Origin: RGIG7332 sp045580305
Lineage (GTDB): Bacteria > Bacillota > Clostridia > Oscillospirales > JAAYXM01
Assembly (NCBI GenBank): GCA_045580305.1
Contig: JAZNNQ010000008.1
Coordinates: 1-18,296, forward strand
Length of the DNA: 18,296 nucleotides
Reading direction: 5' to 3'
The stretch's first letter is position 1; every line of letters starts with the position of its first letter. The notes beneath the pieces are model-generated. The model saw only the letters and a list, made by a program, of their open reading frames with translations. It did no database searches and had not been told where the DNA came from. A program made the position numbers and the translations under genes. Of this stretch, positions 6,622 to 14,391 are shown one piece after another.

Positions 6622-7026
6622 ATGAGAAAAAAACTTGGTTTAATGCTGGCGCTTATCAGTCTTCTTTCGCTGTGTGCATGTGGGTCCGCTAATGTCGAGA
6701 ACACACCTGCCGAAGAAGAGTCGCCAACAAGCCACTATGTTATTCAAACCGACGAGGCCTTAGAGGCAGCGATAAGACAAGCAGCCGTTAACAAATGTTG
6801 CGAGGAGACTTATGTTGAAAAATTAGGCGGATTTGAAATCGGAACATCAGAGGGAGATTTCATTCGTGGAGAACCTGTTCACAGAGTTACTGTTTCAGGT
6901 AGTTTCTATCCCATAGATAAATATGGTGATTATGGAGATTATTACCTTTTCGATCTCACACTAGAAATCAACCTTGAAACCGGCTATTCAACCTGCACCA
7001 AGGATTATGTCAGACGAAAATATTAA
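6622..7026 (+). CDS. Small putative lipoprotein of unknown function
   Basis: The 134-residue product has a clear lipoprotein signal: MRKK, a hydrophobic core and lipobox LCAC with the lipidated Cys at 20. An acidic linker (AEEESP) follows. The ~100-residue mature domain has no family I recognise. It contains a CC pair (NKCCEE), a helical start (DEALEAAIRQAAVNK), then mostly strand-like sequence rich in Tyr and Gly (YGDYGDYYLFDLTLEINLET), suggesting a small alpha/beta or beta-rich fold outside the membrane. The SD site GAGGAGG is strong with 7-nt spacing. It has its own promoter and terminator and is probably controlled by the divergent XRE regulator. Confidence 0.85.
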   Translation: MRKKLGLMLALISLLSLCACGSANVENTPAEEESPTSHYVIQTDEALEAAIRQAAVNKCCEETYVEKLGGFEIGTSEGDFIRGEPVHRVTVSGSFYPIDKYGDYGDYYLFDLTLEINLETGYSTCTKDYVRRKY

Positions 7027-7031
7027 CCATT

Positions 7032-7063
7032 AAGAAAGCAGGTTAAAACCTGCTTTCTTTTTT
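7032..7063 (+). terminator. Intrinsic terminator of the small lipoprotein gene
   Basis: Perfect 13-bp arms AAGAAAGCAGGTT and AACCTGCTTTCTT with a 2-nt spacer (realistically a 4-nt loop TAAA) are followed by TTTT. Confidence 0.92.
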
Positions 7064-7071
7064 ATACACCC

Positions 7072-7100
7072 TTGCATATCGTCCCCTAAAATGGTACAAT
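7072..7100 (+). promoter_or_regulatory. Promoter of the FemAB pair
   Basis: TTGCAT (7072-7077) and TACAAT (7095-7100) have a 17-bp spacer. Transcription would start near 7107, which rules out the in-frame ATG at 7091 as start of the next gene. Confidence 0.6.
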
Positions 7101-7135
7101 ATAGATACTTATATTATATTGGGGTTTTGTGTTGT

Positions 7136-8173
7136 ATGATTAAATATATTGATAACGACAACTTTTCCATATATGAAGAATATGTCCGCAAACATCATCG
7201 TGGCCACTTCCTGCAGTCCTTCCATTGGGCGCGCTTTAAGGCTGAGAGAACTTCTTATCCCCTGCTGTCTCTTGATGATGACGGAAAGCCTCGCGGTGCT
7301 ATGCTTATTCTGGTGCACGAAGAGCCGATTTTAAAAACCTGCATCCTCTATTCCCCCCGCGGCCCTATCGCCGATAATAAATACGCGGTTCGGGAACTTA
7401 TTTGTGAGGCTGGTAAAATCGCCAAAAAGCACAATGCCTATATGCTAACCGTTGACCCGGATATCACGGTAAGTGATGATCTTTTCACCCATCTTACTGA
7501 TGCAGGCTTCAAGGTTGGTGCACCAAAGGACGAAATGGGAATACTGCAGCCTCTGGCTGTTTTCCGCATTGATATTAAGGATAAAAGCGACGATGAATTA
7601 CTCGCTATGTTCCATTCCAAAGCGCGGTACAGCGTGCGCGCATCTCTCAAGACCGGCGCGGTTTGCCGTATAGGAACAAAGGATGAGCTCCCCGCTTTCC
7701 AAAAGCTTCTGGTTGAGACCGCGGCAAGAGATAATTTTACCGCGCGAGGTATCAGATATTTCGAAAATATGTTTAATACCCTGCCCGAGGATGATTGTAA
7801 ATTATTCGTGGTTGAGTATGAGGGCGAAATAATAGCAGGCTCTGTACTTATTGTACACGGCGATAAGGCTTGGCATCTGTATGGCGCAAGTAGTGATGCC
7901 TACCGCGATAAGCTGCCCAATTTCCTTATGCAATGGGAGATGATTCGCTATTCCATATCCCGCGGATGCCGCTACTATGATATGCGCGGTGTGGCGGGCG
8001 AAAAGGATAAAACCAAGCCGCTCGAGGGCCTTTTCCGCTTTAAAAAGCGCTTTGGCGGCGAATTAATCACCTTTGTGGGCAGACTTGACATTATCTATAA
8101 GCCCTTTATCAAAAAGACACTTGATACCGCGCGCAGGGCGAAAAAAATTGCCCGCAAAATATTAGGGAGGTAG
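7136..8173 (+). CDS. FemAB/FemX-family peptidoglycan aminoacyltransferase (first paralogue)
   Basis: FemAB-type enzymes use aminoacyl-tRNA to add residues to the peptide of lipid II, building the interpeptide bridge at the inner face of the membrane. This 345-residue protein has the double GNAT-like layout of the family: GHFLQSFHWARFK near the start, SPRGP (73-77), then HSKARYSVRAS, a helical insertion, WHLYGASS, PNFLMQWEMI and YDMRGV near the end. The basic C-terminal tail may touch membrane or tRNA. The start at 7136 matches the MIKY start of the paralogue and lies behind the promoter; the SD site is poor (GGGG, 11 nt away). The amino acid added cannot be read from the sequence. Confidence 0.88.
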   Translation: MIKYIDNDNFSIYEEYVRKHHRGHFLQSFHWARFKAERTSYPLLSLDDDGKPRGAMLILVHEEPILKTCILYSPRGPIADNKYAVRELICEAGKIAKKHNAYMLTVDPDITVSDDLFTHLTDAGFKVGAPKDEMGILQPLAVFRIDIKDKSDDELLAMFHSKARYSVRASLKTGAVCRIGTKDELPAFQKLLVETAARDNFTARGIRYFENMFNTLPEDDCKLFVVEYEGEIIAGSVLIVHGDKAWHLYGASSDAYRDKLPNFLMQWEMIRYSISRGCRYYDMRGVAGEKDKTKPLEGLFRFKKRFGGELITFVGRLDIIYKPFIKKTLDTARRAKKIARKILGR

Positions 8174-8179
8174 AACGGA

Positions 8180-9244
8180 ATGATTAAGTATTTAACACCC
8201 GATTTATACAATGAATATGAGGCTTTTATAAGTAATCACCCTAAGGGACATTTTGTTAAGTCCCTTAAGTGGGCGGAGTTTAAAAAGCCTTGGAAATTTG
8301 AGGGTTTTCTCTCTGTTGATGATGAGGGTAAAATCCGCGGCAGTATGCTTATCTTTTTAAGTAAAGTTCCCCACACCAAGTACACTCATATGTACTGTCC
8401 CCGCGGTCCGGTAGTTGACGACGGTGATGTGGCAACGCTTAAGGAGCTTTGCGATGAAGCTCGCGCACTGGCTAAGAAATACAATTCCTACGAGCTTTCT
8501 ATCGACCCGGACATCACAGATGAAGACGAGGCATATTTAGCTGATCTTAAAAACGCCGGTTTCGTCATTAATAACACAAAAAACCGTCCCGAATATCTTC
8601 AGGCGCGCTATGTTTTCCGCCTTTACTTAGACGGTAAGACTCAGGACGAAATTTTCGCAGAGTTCCATTCCAAAACCCGTTACAATGTTCGCTTAAGTGA
8701 GCGCAAAGGTGTCACCTGCCGAATCGGCACAAAAGAAGACTTACCCGCTTTCCGCGATATTATGGTAGAAACCGCGGTACGCGACGGCTTTATGGCGCGC
8801 AGTCTTAAGTATTTTGAGGAAATGTACGACATCCTCTCCCCCGACAATCTCCGCCTTTACTTAATCGAGTATGAAGGCCAGGCGATTGCAGGCGCAATCG
8901 CTATCTACTATGGCGACAAGCTCTGGTATTTATACGGCGCAAGCTCTAACCGCGAGCGCAACCGTATGCCCAATTATATGATGCAGTGGGAAATGATAAA
9001 ATGGGCAATCGAAAAGGGTTGCAGCATCTATGATTTCCGCGGTGTTACCGGTGATATGGAAAAGACCTTCCTTGAAGGACTTATACGCTTTAAGCAGGGT
9101 TTTGGCGGCGTACAGGTTGACTTTGTGGGCAAGCTTGATATGCTGTTTATGCCGAAAATGGCAAAAATAATCGAAGATACACAGTCCGCTTATCGCGCAC
9201 TTGTTCGTAAAATCGGTGTTTGGAAAAGTAGAATTAAGAAATAA
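8180..9244 (+). CDS. FemAB/FemX-family peptidoglycan aminoacyltransferase (second paralogue)
   Basis: The 354-residue protein aligns along its length with the gene just upstream: MIKY start, GHFVKSLKWAEFK, CPRGP (73-77), HSKTRYNVRLSE, CRIGTKEDLPAFR, WYLYGASS and YDFRGVTGD. It starts 6 nt after the upstream stop behind a strong SD site (GGGAGG), so the two are co-transcribed. Paired paralogues are known in FemA/FemB and MurM/MurN, where each adds a successive bridge residue; a two-step bridge or a heterodimer is inferred here. The basic C-terminal tail (RKIGVWKSRIKK) again suggests a membrane or tRNA contact. A bidirectional terminator follows. Confidence 0.88.
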   Translation: MIKYLTPDLYNEYEAFISNHPKGHFVKSLKWAEFKKPWKFEGFLSVDDEGKIRGSMLIFLSKVPHTKYTHMYCPRGPVVDDGDVATLKELCDEARALAKKYNSYELSIDPDITDEDEAYLADLKNAGFVINNTKNRPEYLQARYVFRLYLDGKTQDEIFAEFHSKTRYNVRLSERKGVTCRIGTKEDLPAFRDIMVETAVRDGFMARSLKYFEEMYDILSPDNLRLYLIEYEGQAIAGAIAIYYGDKLWYLYGASSNRERNRMPNYMMQWEMIKWAIEKGCSIYDFRGVTGDMEKTFLEGLIRFKQGFGGVQVDFVGKLDMLFMPKMAKIIEDTQSAYRALVRKIGVWKSRIKK

Positions 9245-9280
9245 AAAAGAAGGCTTGATAAACTCAAGCCTTCCTTTTTA
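9245..9280. terminator. Bidirectional terminator between the FemAB pair and mnmE
   Basis: GAAGGCTTGA (9249-9258) and TCAAGCCTTC (9264-9273) are perfect 10-bp arms. There is a T run on the plus strand and an A run on the left that serves minus-strand transcripts. Both convergent operons end here. Confidence 0.9.
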
Positions 9281-10627
9281 TTTACCTACGCAAAAGCGTT
9301 CAAATATTCTTGCGAGTATCTGCTCACCTGCGGTCTCGCCGGTTATTTCGCCCAGCGCGTTTACGCTGTTTTCAAGATCAGCAATTGCCACATCGGGAGT
9401 AAATCCCGCTTGTAGTGCACAGAGTGCACTCTGTGCATTCTCCCTCGCTTTTTCGAGAGCGGCCGCATGGCGAGCATTGGTTACCGTATCACCGCTTGTG
9501 TTAAATTCCACATTGGAAAAGATTTTCGCAATTTTACCGTTTAATTCATCCATTCCCTTTTCCTCACGGGCGGATATAACACAAACATTCTCGCCAAATT
9601 CCGCTTCAATTTTTGTCATATCAATGCGCTGTTGCAAATCGTCTTTATTTACGATTGCAATGGCGTTTTTATTTTTGCAAGCGGCAAAAATATCATCATC
9701 CTCAGTGGTAAGTTCTTGTGACCCGTCAAATACCGCCAACACAAGCTGTGCCTCTTCTACCGCGCTATTTGTGCGCTCAATTCCTATTTTCTCAATAGCG
9801 TCACTTGCGCATCTGATACCCGCTGTATCAATAAGTCGCAGGGACACACCGCCAAGTCGCACCCGCTCCTCAACTGTGTCTCGGGTAGTACCCGGAATAT
9901 CGGATACAATGCTTCTGTCAAAGCCGAGGATAGCATTAAGAAGCGATGATTTACCCGCATTGGGCTTTCCGATTATGGCACATCTCACACCGTCTTTAAT
10001 GATCTTGCCATCTTCAAAGCTGTCTATCATTTTGGTAAGGCTTTCTATTCCCTTTTGCAGACTATCACACATTTCCGCAATTTGGGTGTCTTCAATATCT
10101 TCGTCGGGATAATCCACATAAGCATAGAAGGATGATATTAAATCCAAAAGCACAAATCTTATGGAGTTGATTTTCTCGCCCATTCTTCCCGCCATTTGCG
10201 CAGCGGCACTTTTAGCACCTTCAATGGTTTCCGCATCGATCAAATCAATTACCGCCTCTGCCTGAGAAAGCTCTAACTTTCCGTTTAAAAAAGCTCGGCG
10301 GGTAAATTCACCGGGTTGTGCAGGGCGGGCGCCCGCCTTATAAAGCTCGTCTAAAATTGCGCGGGCAACAATAAGTGAGCCGTGGCAGAAAAGTTCTACC
10401 GTGTCCTCACCGGTATAGCTGTTGGGCGCCTTCATATATACCGCAAGGCCGTTATCTATAACGCTTCCCGATACAATAAATTCGCCGTAATGCATCATAC
10501 GGTCACGAAGTTCTTTGCCTTTAAAAACCGCTTTTACAGTAGATAAGGCTCCTTCACCGCTAAGTCTTATAATCGCAATTGCACCCGGAGCGGGCGCGGT
10601 TGCGATTGCCGCAATGGTATCTGCCAT
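9278..10627 (-). CDS. mnmE: tRNA uridine-5-carboxymethylaminomethyl modification GTPase MnmE
   Basis: MnmE acts with MnmG to modify U34 in tRNAs that read split codon boxes. The 449-residue protein has the N-terminal folate-binding domain (start MADTIAAIATAPAPG, RLSG, and RPAQPGEFTRRAFLNGKLEL at 101-120). A helical domain carries the inserted G domain: P-loop GKPNAGKSS (220-228), GTTRD (246-250), DTAG (267-270) and NKDD (327-330). It ends with CVGK, whose Cys is the family's conserved C-terminal Cys. ATG at 10627 fits the family start and has GGTGG upstream; the in-frame GTG at 10636 would overlap the abrB gene. It lies 1 nt after that gene's stop, so translation is probably coupled. No mnmG, rnpA or yidC is nearby. 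Confidence 0.96.
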   Translation of the reverse strand: MADTIAAIATAPAPGAIAIIRLSGEGALSTVKAVFKGKELRDRMMHYGEFIVSGSVIDNGLAVYMKAPNSYTGEDTVELFCHGSLIVARAILDELYKAGARPAQPGEFTRRAFLNGKLELSQAEAVIDLIDAETIEGAKSAAAQMAGRMGEKINSIRFVLLDLISSFYAYVDYPDEDIEDTQIAEMCDSLQKGIESLTKMIDSFEDGKIIKDGVRCAIIGKPNAGKSSLLNAILGFDRSIVSDIPGTTRDTVEERVRLGGVSLRLIDTAGIRCASDAIEKIGIERTNSAVEEAQLVLAVFDGSQELTTEDDDIFAACKNKNAIAIVNKDDLQQRIDMTKIEAEFGENVCVISAREEKGMDELNGKIAKIFSNVEFNTSGDTVTNARHAAALEKARENAQSALCALQAGFTPDVAIADLENSVNALGEITGETAGEQILARIFERFCVGK

Positions 10628-10628
10628 A

Positions 10629-10868
10629 CTATCCACCGATTTTCTTTGCGCAAGCGGCGCAAATATTTTTATCCATATAGGTTGTTAAATCCTTGGTACT
10701 GCCGCAAAAAATACAAGCCGGCTGATACTTTTTAAGAATAATGGAATCCCCGTCAACATAAATTTCAAGAGAATCACGAACCTCTATATCCATATTACGA
10801 CGAAGCTCGATGGGCAAAACCACGCGGCCTAATTCATCTACTTTTCGTACAATTCCGGTTGTTTTCAT
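10629..10868 (-). CDS. AbrB/SpoVT-type transition-state regulator with zinc-ribbon tail
   Basis: The first ~50 residues are the swapped-hairpin DNA-binding domain of AbrB (STGIVRKVDELGRVV-like start, PIELRRNMDIEVRDSLEIYVD). The tail differs from the AbrB multimerisation domain of Bacillus: it holds CIFC (52-55) and CAAC (70-73), a CxxC-N14-CxxC pattern suited to one zinc ion. Such tails occur in clostridial AbrB relatives. It likely binds AT-rich promoters as a dimer or tetramer and represses post-exponential genes. The gene has its own consensus promoter and a good SD site (GGAGGAG), and leads directly into mnmE. I leave the symbol open because clostridial genomes often carry several paralogues. 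Confidence 0.92.
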   Translation of the reverse strand: MKTTGIVRKVDELGRVVLPIELRRNMDIEVRDSLEIYVDGDSIILKKYQPACIFCGSTKDLTTYMDKNICAACAKKIGG

Positions 10869-10918
10869 ATCTATCTCTCCTCCACTAATTTACAAAAAAT
10901 GTCAATTTTTACTGTTTT

Positions 10919-10947
10919 AGTATAGCAAACACGCAGTAATTTGTCAA
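10919..10947 (-). promoter_or_regulatory. Sigma-A promoter of the abrB-like gene and mnmE
   Basis: On the minus strand TTGACA (10942-10947) and TATACT (10919-10924) have a 17-bp spacer. The leader to the start codon is about 45 nt. The divergent gap 10948-11045 should contain the spmA promoter, but I see no convincing sigma-A or sporulation-sigma match there. Confidence 0.8.
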
Positions 10948-11045
10948 TTACTGGAAATTGATTTTAGCTAATATTTTTGTGCCAATTTATACCAATTTTC
11001 TCTGTTTCGTGTCATATCTTGTCGAATTTCAGGAGTTGTTGTCTT

Positions 11046-11624
11046 ATGATGGGTAAGCTTTGGTGCGCTATGTTGTGCCTTTCTTTTATCTGTGCAATTT
11101 TTACCGGCAATATCGATGCACTCACTGCCTCTGCCCTGAGCGGTGCTGAGGCGAGCATTGAACTTTGCCTTTCAATTGCGGGACTTATCCTTCTTTGGAG
11201 CGGCATTATGGAAATAATGAAGCGCTCGGGCCTTATGGATGGGCTTTCAAAGGTAATCACGCCCGTAATCGGCTCCCTTTTCCCAAAAGCGAAAAAGAAT
11301 GAAACGGTAATGTCGGATATCGCCGCCAATGTATCTGCAAATCTTTTGGGCCTCGGCAACGCCGCCACACCTGCGGGTATTCGAGCGGCAGAGGGACTCC
11401 ACCGTTTAAGCAGCGGGCATGCTGCATCCGATGATATGTGTATGCTGGTAGTGATAAATACCGCCTCTCTTCAGCTTATTCCCACCACAATCGGTGCAAT
11501 TCGCGCATCCTGCGGTGCGGATACTCCCTTTGATATAATCCCCGCGGTGTGGATTGCCTCAATTATATCCCTTGCCGCCGGAGTTATTGCATCAAAGCTG
11601 CTAAAAAAGTTGTATAGGGGGTAG
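11046..11624 (+). CDS. spmA: Spore maturation protein SpmA
   Basis: SpmA is a membrane protein of the nucleoside-recognition (Gate) family that works with SpmB in dehydrating the spore core; loss lowers spore heat resistance in Bacillus and Clostridium. The 192-residue product has the usual length. It has hydrophobic segments at the start (LWCAMLCLSFICAIFTG), in the middle (ELCLSIAGLILLWSGIMEIM) and at the end (IIPAVWIASIISLAAGVIAS). The family core NVSANLLGLGNAATPAG is also present. ATG at 11046 follows AGGAG at 10-nt spacing; an adjacent ATG at 11049 is equally possible. The spmB start follows 3 nt after the stop. Confidence 0.93.
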   Translation: MMGKLWCAMLCLSFICAIFTGNIDALTASALSGAEASIELCLSIAGLILLWSGIMEIMKRSGLMDGLSKVITPVIGSLFPKAKKNETVMSDIAANVSANLLGLGNAATPAGIRAAEGLHRLSSGHAASDDMCMLVVINTASLQLIPTTIGAIRASCGADTPFDIIPAVWIASIISLAAGVIASKLLKKLYRG

Positions 11625-11627
11625 AAT

Positions 11628-12152
11628 GTGGATATTTCTTCACTTTCAAAGCTGATTGTGCCCGCCATTATCGTTTTTGTATGCCTTTACGGAGTTTTTA
11701 AAAAATGCGATATCTGGAACGCGTTTTTAGACGGTGCTATTAGTGGCGTAAAGATTTTATACAAGATACTCCCCTCTTTAGTAGCACTTTTAACCGCGGT
11801 ACATATGCTACGGGCGTCCGGTGCGATGGATATACTCACTCGCCTTTTATCCCCTGTTACCACTCTTCTCGGCATCCCCGCAGAGTGTGTTCCGTTAGGT
11901 GTTTTGCGACCCTTCTCCGGTTCAGCTGCCCTGGCGCTGGGTACTGATGTAATCAAAAGCTACGGCGCAGACTCAGAAATTGGCAGGATCGCCGCGGTAA
12001 TGCTTGGTTCAGCGGAAACTACCTTCTATACAATCGCTGTGTATTTCGGCGCACTAAAGCTAAATAAAACCCGCTACGCTATCCCCGCCGCCCTCATCGC
12101 CGATCTCGCCGGATATATAGGCTCGGTAATAGCGGTTAAGTTGTTGTTTTAG
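11628..12152 (+). CDS. spmB: Spore maturation protein SpmB
   Basis: This is the partner of SpmA, also a Gate-domain membrane protein, 174 residues long. It has membrane segments LIVPAIIVFVCLYGVF, ILPSLVALLTAVHML and a C-terminal IPAALIADLAGYIGSVIAV. The family signatures LRPFSGSAAL and MLGSAETTFYTIAVYFGA are clear. The GTG start at 11628 is set by AGGGGG six nt upstream, overlapping the end of spmA. The ATG at 11626 is in another frame. Expression is presumably in the mother cell during sporulation, as in Bacillus where spmAB is sigma-E dependent; I could not identify the promoter here. Confidence 0.94.
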   Translation: MDISSLSKLIVPAIIVFVCLYGVFKKCDIWNAFLDGAISGVKILYKILPSLVALLTAVHMLRASGAMDILTRLLSPVTTLLGIPAECVPLGVLRPFSGSAALALGTDVIKSYGADSEIGRIAAVMLGSAETTFYTIAVYFGALKLNKTRYAIPAALIADLAGYIGSVIAVKLLF

Positions 12153-12158
12153 AAAAAT

Positions 12159-12191
12159 AAAAAGCGAGGAGTATACACTCCTCGCTTTTTT
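12159..12191. terminator. Bidirectional terminator between spmB and the SLH-domain gene
   Basis: AAAAAGCGAGGAGT (12159-12172) and ACTCCTCGCTTTTT (from 12177) are perfect arms around ATAC, with T runs on both strands. It serves both convergent genes. Confidence 0.93.
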
Positions 12192-12192
12192 G

Positions 12193-14253
12193 TTAGTTGT
12201 TTAAGTAAGCCGCATTAGCATATGCTCCCGTATATGGATTTATGCCTTCTGCTATTATTTTCACCAATGCCGCGGATGATGTGAGTTCCGCCCCCGCCAC
12301 ATCTTGTCTTAGATTAAGATATACGCTTTTTGTTTCGTATGAGCGGGATGTATCAGCAAGTATTTTATAATATGTACTCGGATTTTCGATTACTTGTCCT
12401 GTCGGTATGATATGAAGGAATGTTTCGGTATGCACATTAATAATTCTGTACTGTATAGTTACCAATATACAAAGCTGATCATATGAATTAGTATATGCAT
12501 AGACATAAGCATTAGTTCCTTTTGCTGTGGAATATTTGCTTCTAATTCTTGTCATATCTGTTCTTGCAAGTGACTTGTACTGCTCAGAAAGTGACGGGGT
12601 TACAGTTACGGTAACCGTCTTTTTAACACCATTAACTGCTGTTGCAGTAATGTTAGCCTTACCCGGCTTAACACCAACTATTGTTCCGGTCTTATCAACC
12701 GTAGCAACGCCGGGATTGCCCGAAGACCACGATACCCACTGATTAGCACTTGCAGGCGCAACTGTTGCGGTCCATTTTGTGCTTGTGCGCACCTCAATAC
12801 TGGTTTTTCCTGCCAATGTTACTGTGGTCGGTGTAGCATATGCAACCGTTACTAAAAGTGTATTTTTCATTCCGTTTGCAGCTGTTGCAGTAATGTTGCT
12901 TTGACCCGGTTTCAATGCTGTAACATTACCTGCCTGGTCAACCGTTGCAACTCCCGGATTACCGGATGCCCAAGAAACATTCGGCACTGCACCTTCCGGT
13001 GTTACTGTAGCTGTATATTTCACTTTTTGTCCTACATAAATTGTTGAACTACCATTTACTTTCACACCTTGAATTGCAGGTCTTTTTTCAATAACGAATG
13101 TTTTTCTTAAGGACTTATCAACAATTCGCGTTGCGATAGTTGCAACTTCACTACGCTTAATATTGGTGTAGGGATTAAATGTGCCATATTTGTCACTTCC
13201 GGTAATTATGCCGGCATTGTAAAGTTTGTATACATTATTGGAAAAAGAGAGACTGCTCGAAACATCAGGAATAGCTGTAATATTATTTATACTGTTCAGT
13301 TCGCTATTCGGAAGAACCTTAGAAAAAATTGTTGCGAATTGTGCACGATTAATAGGCTTAGTATAATCTGCAAAATCACTTTTTGCTGTGAGAATTCCAT
13401 TTGTTATGGCATATGAAATATACACATCATACCAAGGTTCTCCTTGTGTGAAATCAGCCTTACCGGTATTATAAATTCTATGAATTCGAGCCGCTAAAGC
13501 GAGAGCTTCAGCAATTGTCATATTGCCATCAGGACTGAATTTTCTGTTTGCGCCACCTTTTACCAGGTTTAATTCGTATGATTTTTTTACACTGCCAGCA
13601 TACCATGCTGTCTGAGGGACATCAACAAACTTATCACTCAGATATGTATTGACCTTAGTAAAATTTAAGATACTTGGTGTTGTTTCGGCTTTCTCCTGTA
13701 CATTAAATACATCATCGTCAGTGATATAGTTTAATTCGATGTCATTCATTACTGAATAATAAAATGCCTCAGAGCAGTCATCTTCATAGCAATTGATGAT
13801 AAATGAACTCGAGCTTTTATAAAAAGCTTGATCGTTAATTTTACCACGAGAGCTGCTTATGCTTCTTGCTAAAGTGACTGTTTTCAAGCGCGGGCACTCT
13901 GCAAAGGATCCATGTGATATTTCTGTAACACCTTCACATATTACTATATCAGTTAACATTGGGCATCCCTGAAATGCTCTGGCTCCTACTTCTGTTATTC
14001 CTGTTTTTATCACGACTTTTTTAATGTTTCCTTTTACATTTTCCCACGGCGGAGTCTTTTCTTTATATAAATCTCCATAACCATCTATTGCGCCGGAGCC
14101 ACTTACAGTTAATGTTCCTTCATCATCAAGAACCCAAATGATTTTCTTGTTTACTGTACCTCCTGCCAATGCGCTGGCTGTCAATACTGTTTGCGGCAAC
14201 AATGTAACCATTATTGCGACACACATAATCAATGACAAAATTCTTTTCTTCAT
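12193..14253 (-). CDS. Secreted surface protein: BspA-like repeat, SLH domains, two Ig-like (Big_2) domains
   Basis: The 686-residue protein is exported (signal peptide 1-30, KKR start, core LIMCVAIMVTLLP). Residues ~33-175 resemble BspA/LRR_5 repeats (VVIKTGITEVGARAFQGCP, then VTEISHGSFAECPRLKTV). Three SLH repeats follow at ~208-262, ~271-312 and ~328-380 (FVDVPQTAWYAGSV, PINRAQFATIF, TNIKRSEVATIATRI), which bind secondary wall polymers. Two Big_2 domains (~393-470 and ~475-552) share SGNPGVATVD and KPG..NITATA. The last ~130 residues are unlike anything I know. SLH repeats sit mid-protein rather than at an end. The SD site AGGAGAGGA is good and the promoter is consensus. The protein probably decorates the cell wall; its ligand is unknown. 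It is divergent from an XRE gene. Confidence 0.92.
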   Translation of the reverse strand: MKKRILSLIMCVAIMVTLLPQTVLTASALAGGTVNKKIIWVLDDEGTLTVSGSGAIDGYGDLYKEKTPPWENVKGNIKKVVIKTGITEVGARAFQGCPMLTDIVICEGVTEISHGSFAECPRLKTVTLARSISSSRGKINDQAFYKSSSSFIINCYEDDCSEAFYYSVMNDIELNYITDDDVFNVQEKAETTPSILNFTKVNTYLSDKFVDVPQTAWYAGSVKKSYELNLVKGGANRKFSPDGNMTIAEALALAARIHRIYNTGKADFTQGEPWYDVYISYAITNGILTAKSDFADYTKPINRAQFATIFSKVLPNSELNSINNITAIPDVSSSLSFSNNVYKLYNAGIITGSDKYGTFNPYTNIKRSEVATIATRIVDKSLRKTFVIEKRPAIQGVKVNGSSTIYVGQKVKYTATVTPEGAVPNVSWASGNPGVATVDQAGNVTALKPGQSNITATAANGMKNTLLVTVAYATPTTVTLAGKTSIEVRTSTKWTATVAPASANQWVSWSSGNPGVATVDKTGTIVGVKPGKANITATAVNGVKKTVTVTVTPSLSEQYKSLARTDMTRIRSKYSTAKGTNAYVYAYTNSYDQLCILVTIQYRIINVHTETFLHIIPTGQVIENPSTYYKILADTSRSYETKSVYLNLRQDVAGAELTSSAALVKIIAEGINPYTGAYANAAYLNN

Positions 14254-14274
14254 AATATCCTCTCCTTAGTCTTA

Positions 14275-14300
14275 ATATTGCACTCGACATTGTGCAATAT
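14275..14300 (-). promoter_or_regulatory. Inverted repeat in the mRNA leader of the SLH-domain gene
   Basis: ATATTGCAC (14275-14283) and GTGCAATAT (14292-14300) are perfect 9-bp arms around 8 nt. It lies between the promoter and the SD site, so it would form a stem-loop in the transcript or serve as a protein site on DNA. Confidence 0.5.
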
Positions 14301-14317
14301 ATTTTCATAACTTACAG

Positions 14318-14329
14318 ATAGTATACTAT
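14318..14329. promoter_or_regulatory. 12-bp palindrome over the -10 box of the SLH-domain gene
   Basis: ATAGTATACTAT is a perfect palindrome covering the minus-strand -10 box TATACT. A half-site ATAGTAT recurs at 14370-14376, in the upstream region of the divergent XRE gene. It is a candidate operator for that XRE protein. Confidence 0.4.
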
Positions 14330-14348
14330 ATCTAACAATTAATGTCAA
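14320..14348 (-). promoter_or_regulatory. Sigma-A promoter of the SLH-domain gene
   Basis: On the minus strand TTGACA (14343-14348) and TATACT (14320-14325) have a 17-bp spacer, giving a leader of about 60 nt. Confidence 0.8.
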
Positions 14349-14391
14349 TTAGTTTTATATCTTGTTAAAATAGTATTTGAGAGGTGATTAT

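Noticed and set aside
7091..7135. A longer start for the first FemAB protein
   Set aside because: The ATG at 7091 lies within the promoter, upstream of the expected transcription start, and the paralogue begins at the equivalent MIKY.
9201..10112. A 303-codon open frame on the plus strand, opposite mnmE
   Set aside because: It is the antisense of a highly conserved GTPase gene, Ser/Pro/Ile-rich without domain features, with no SD site, and it crosses the bidirectional terminator.
10948..11045. Sigma-E or sigma-G promoter before spmA
   Set aside because: CATATCTT looks like a sporulation -10 box, but nothing suitable is at the -35 distance.
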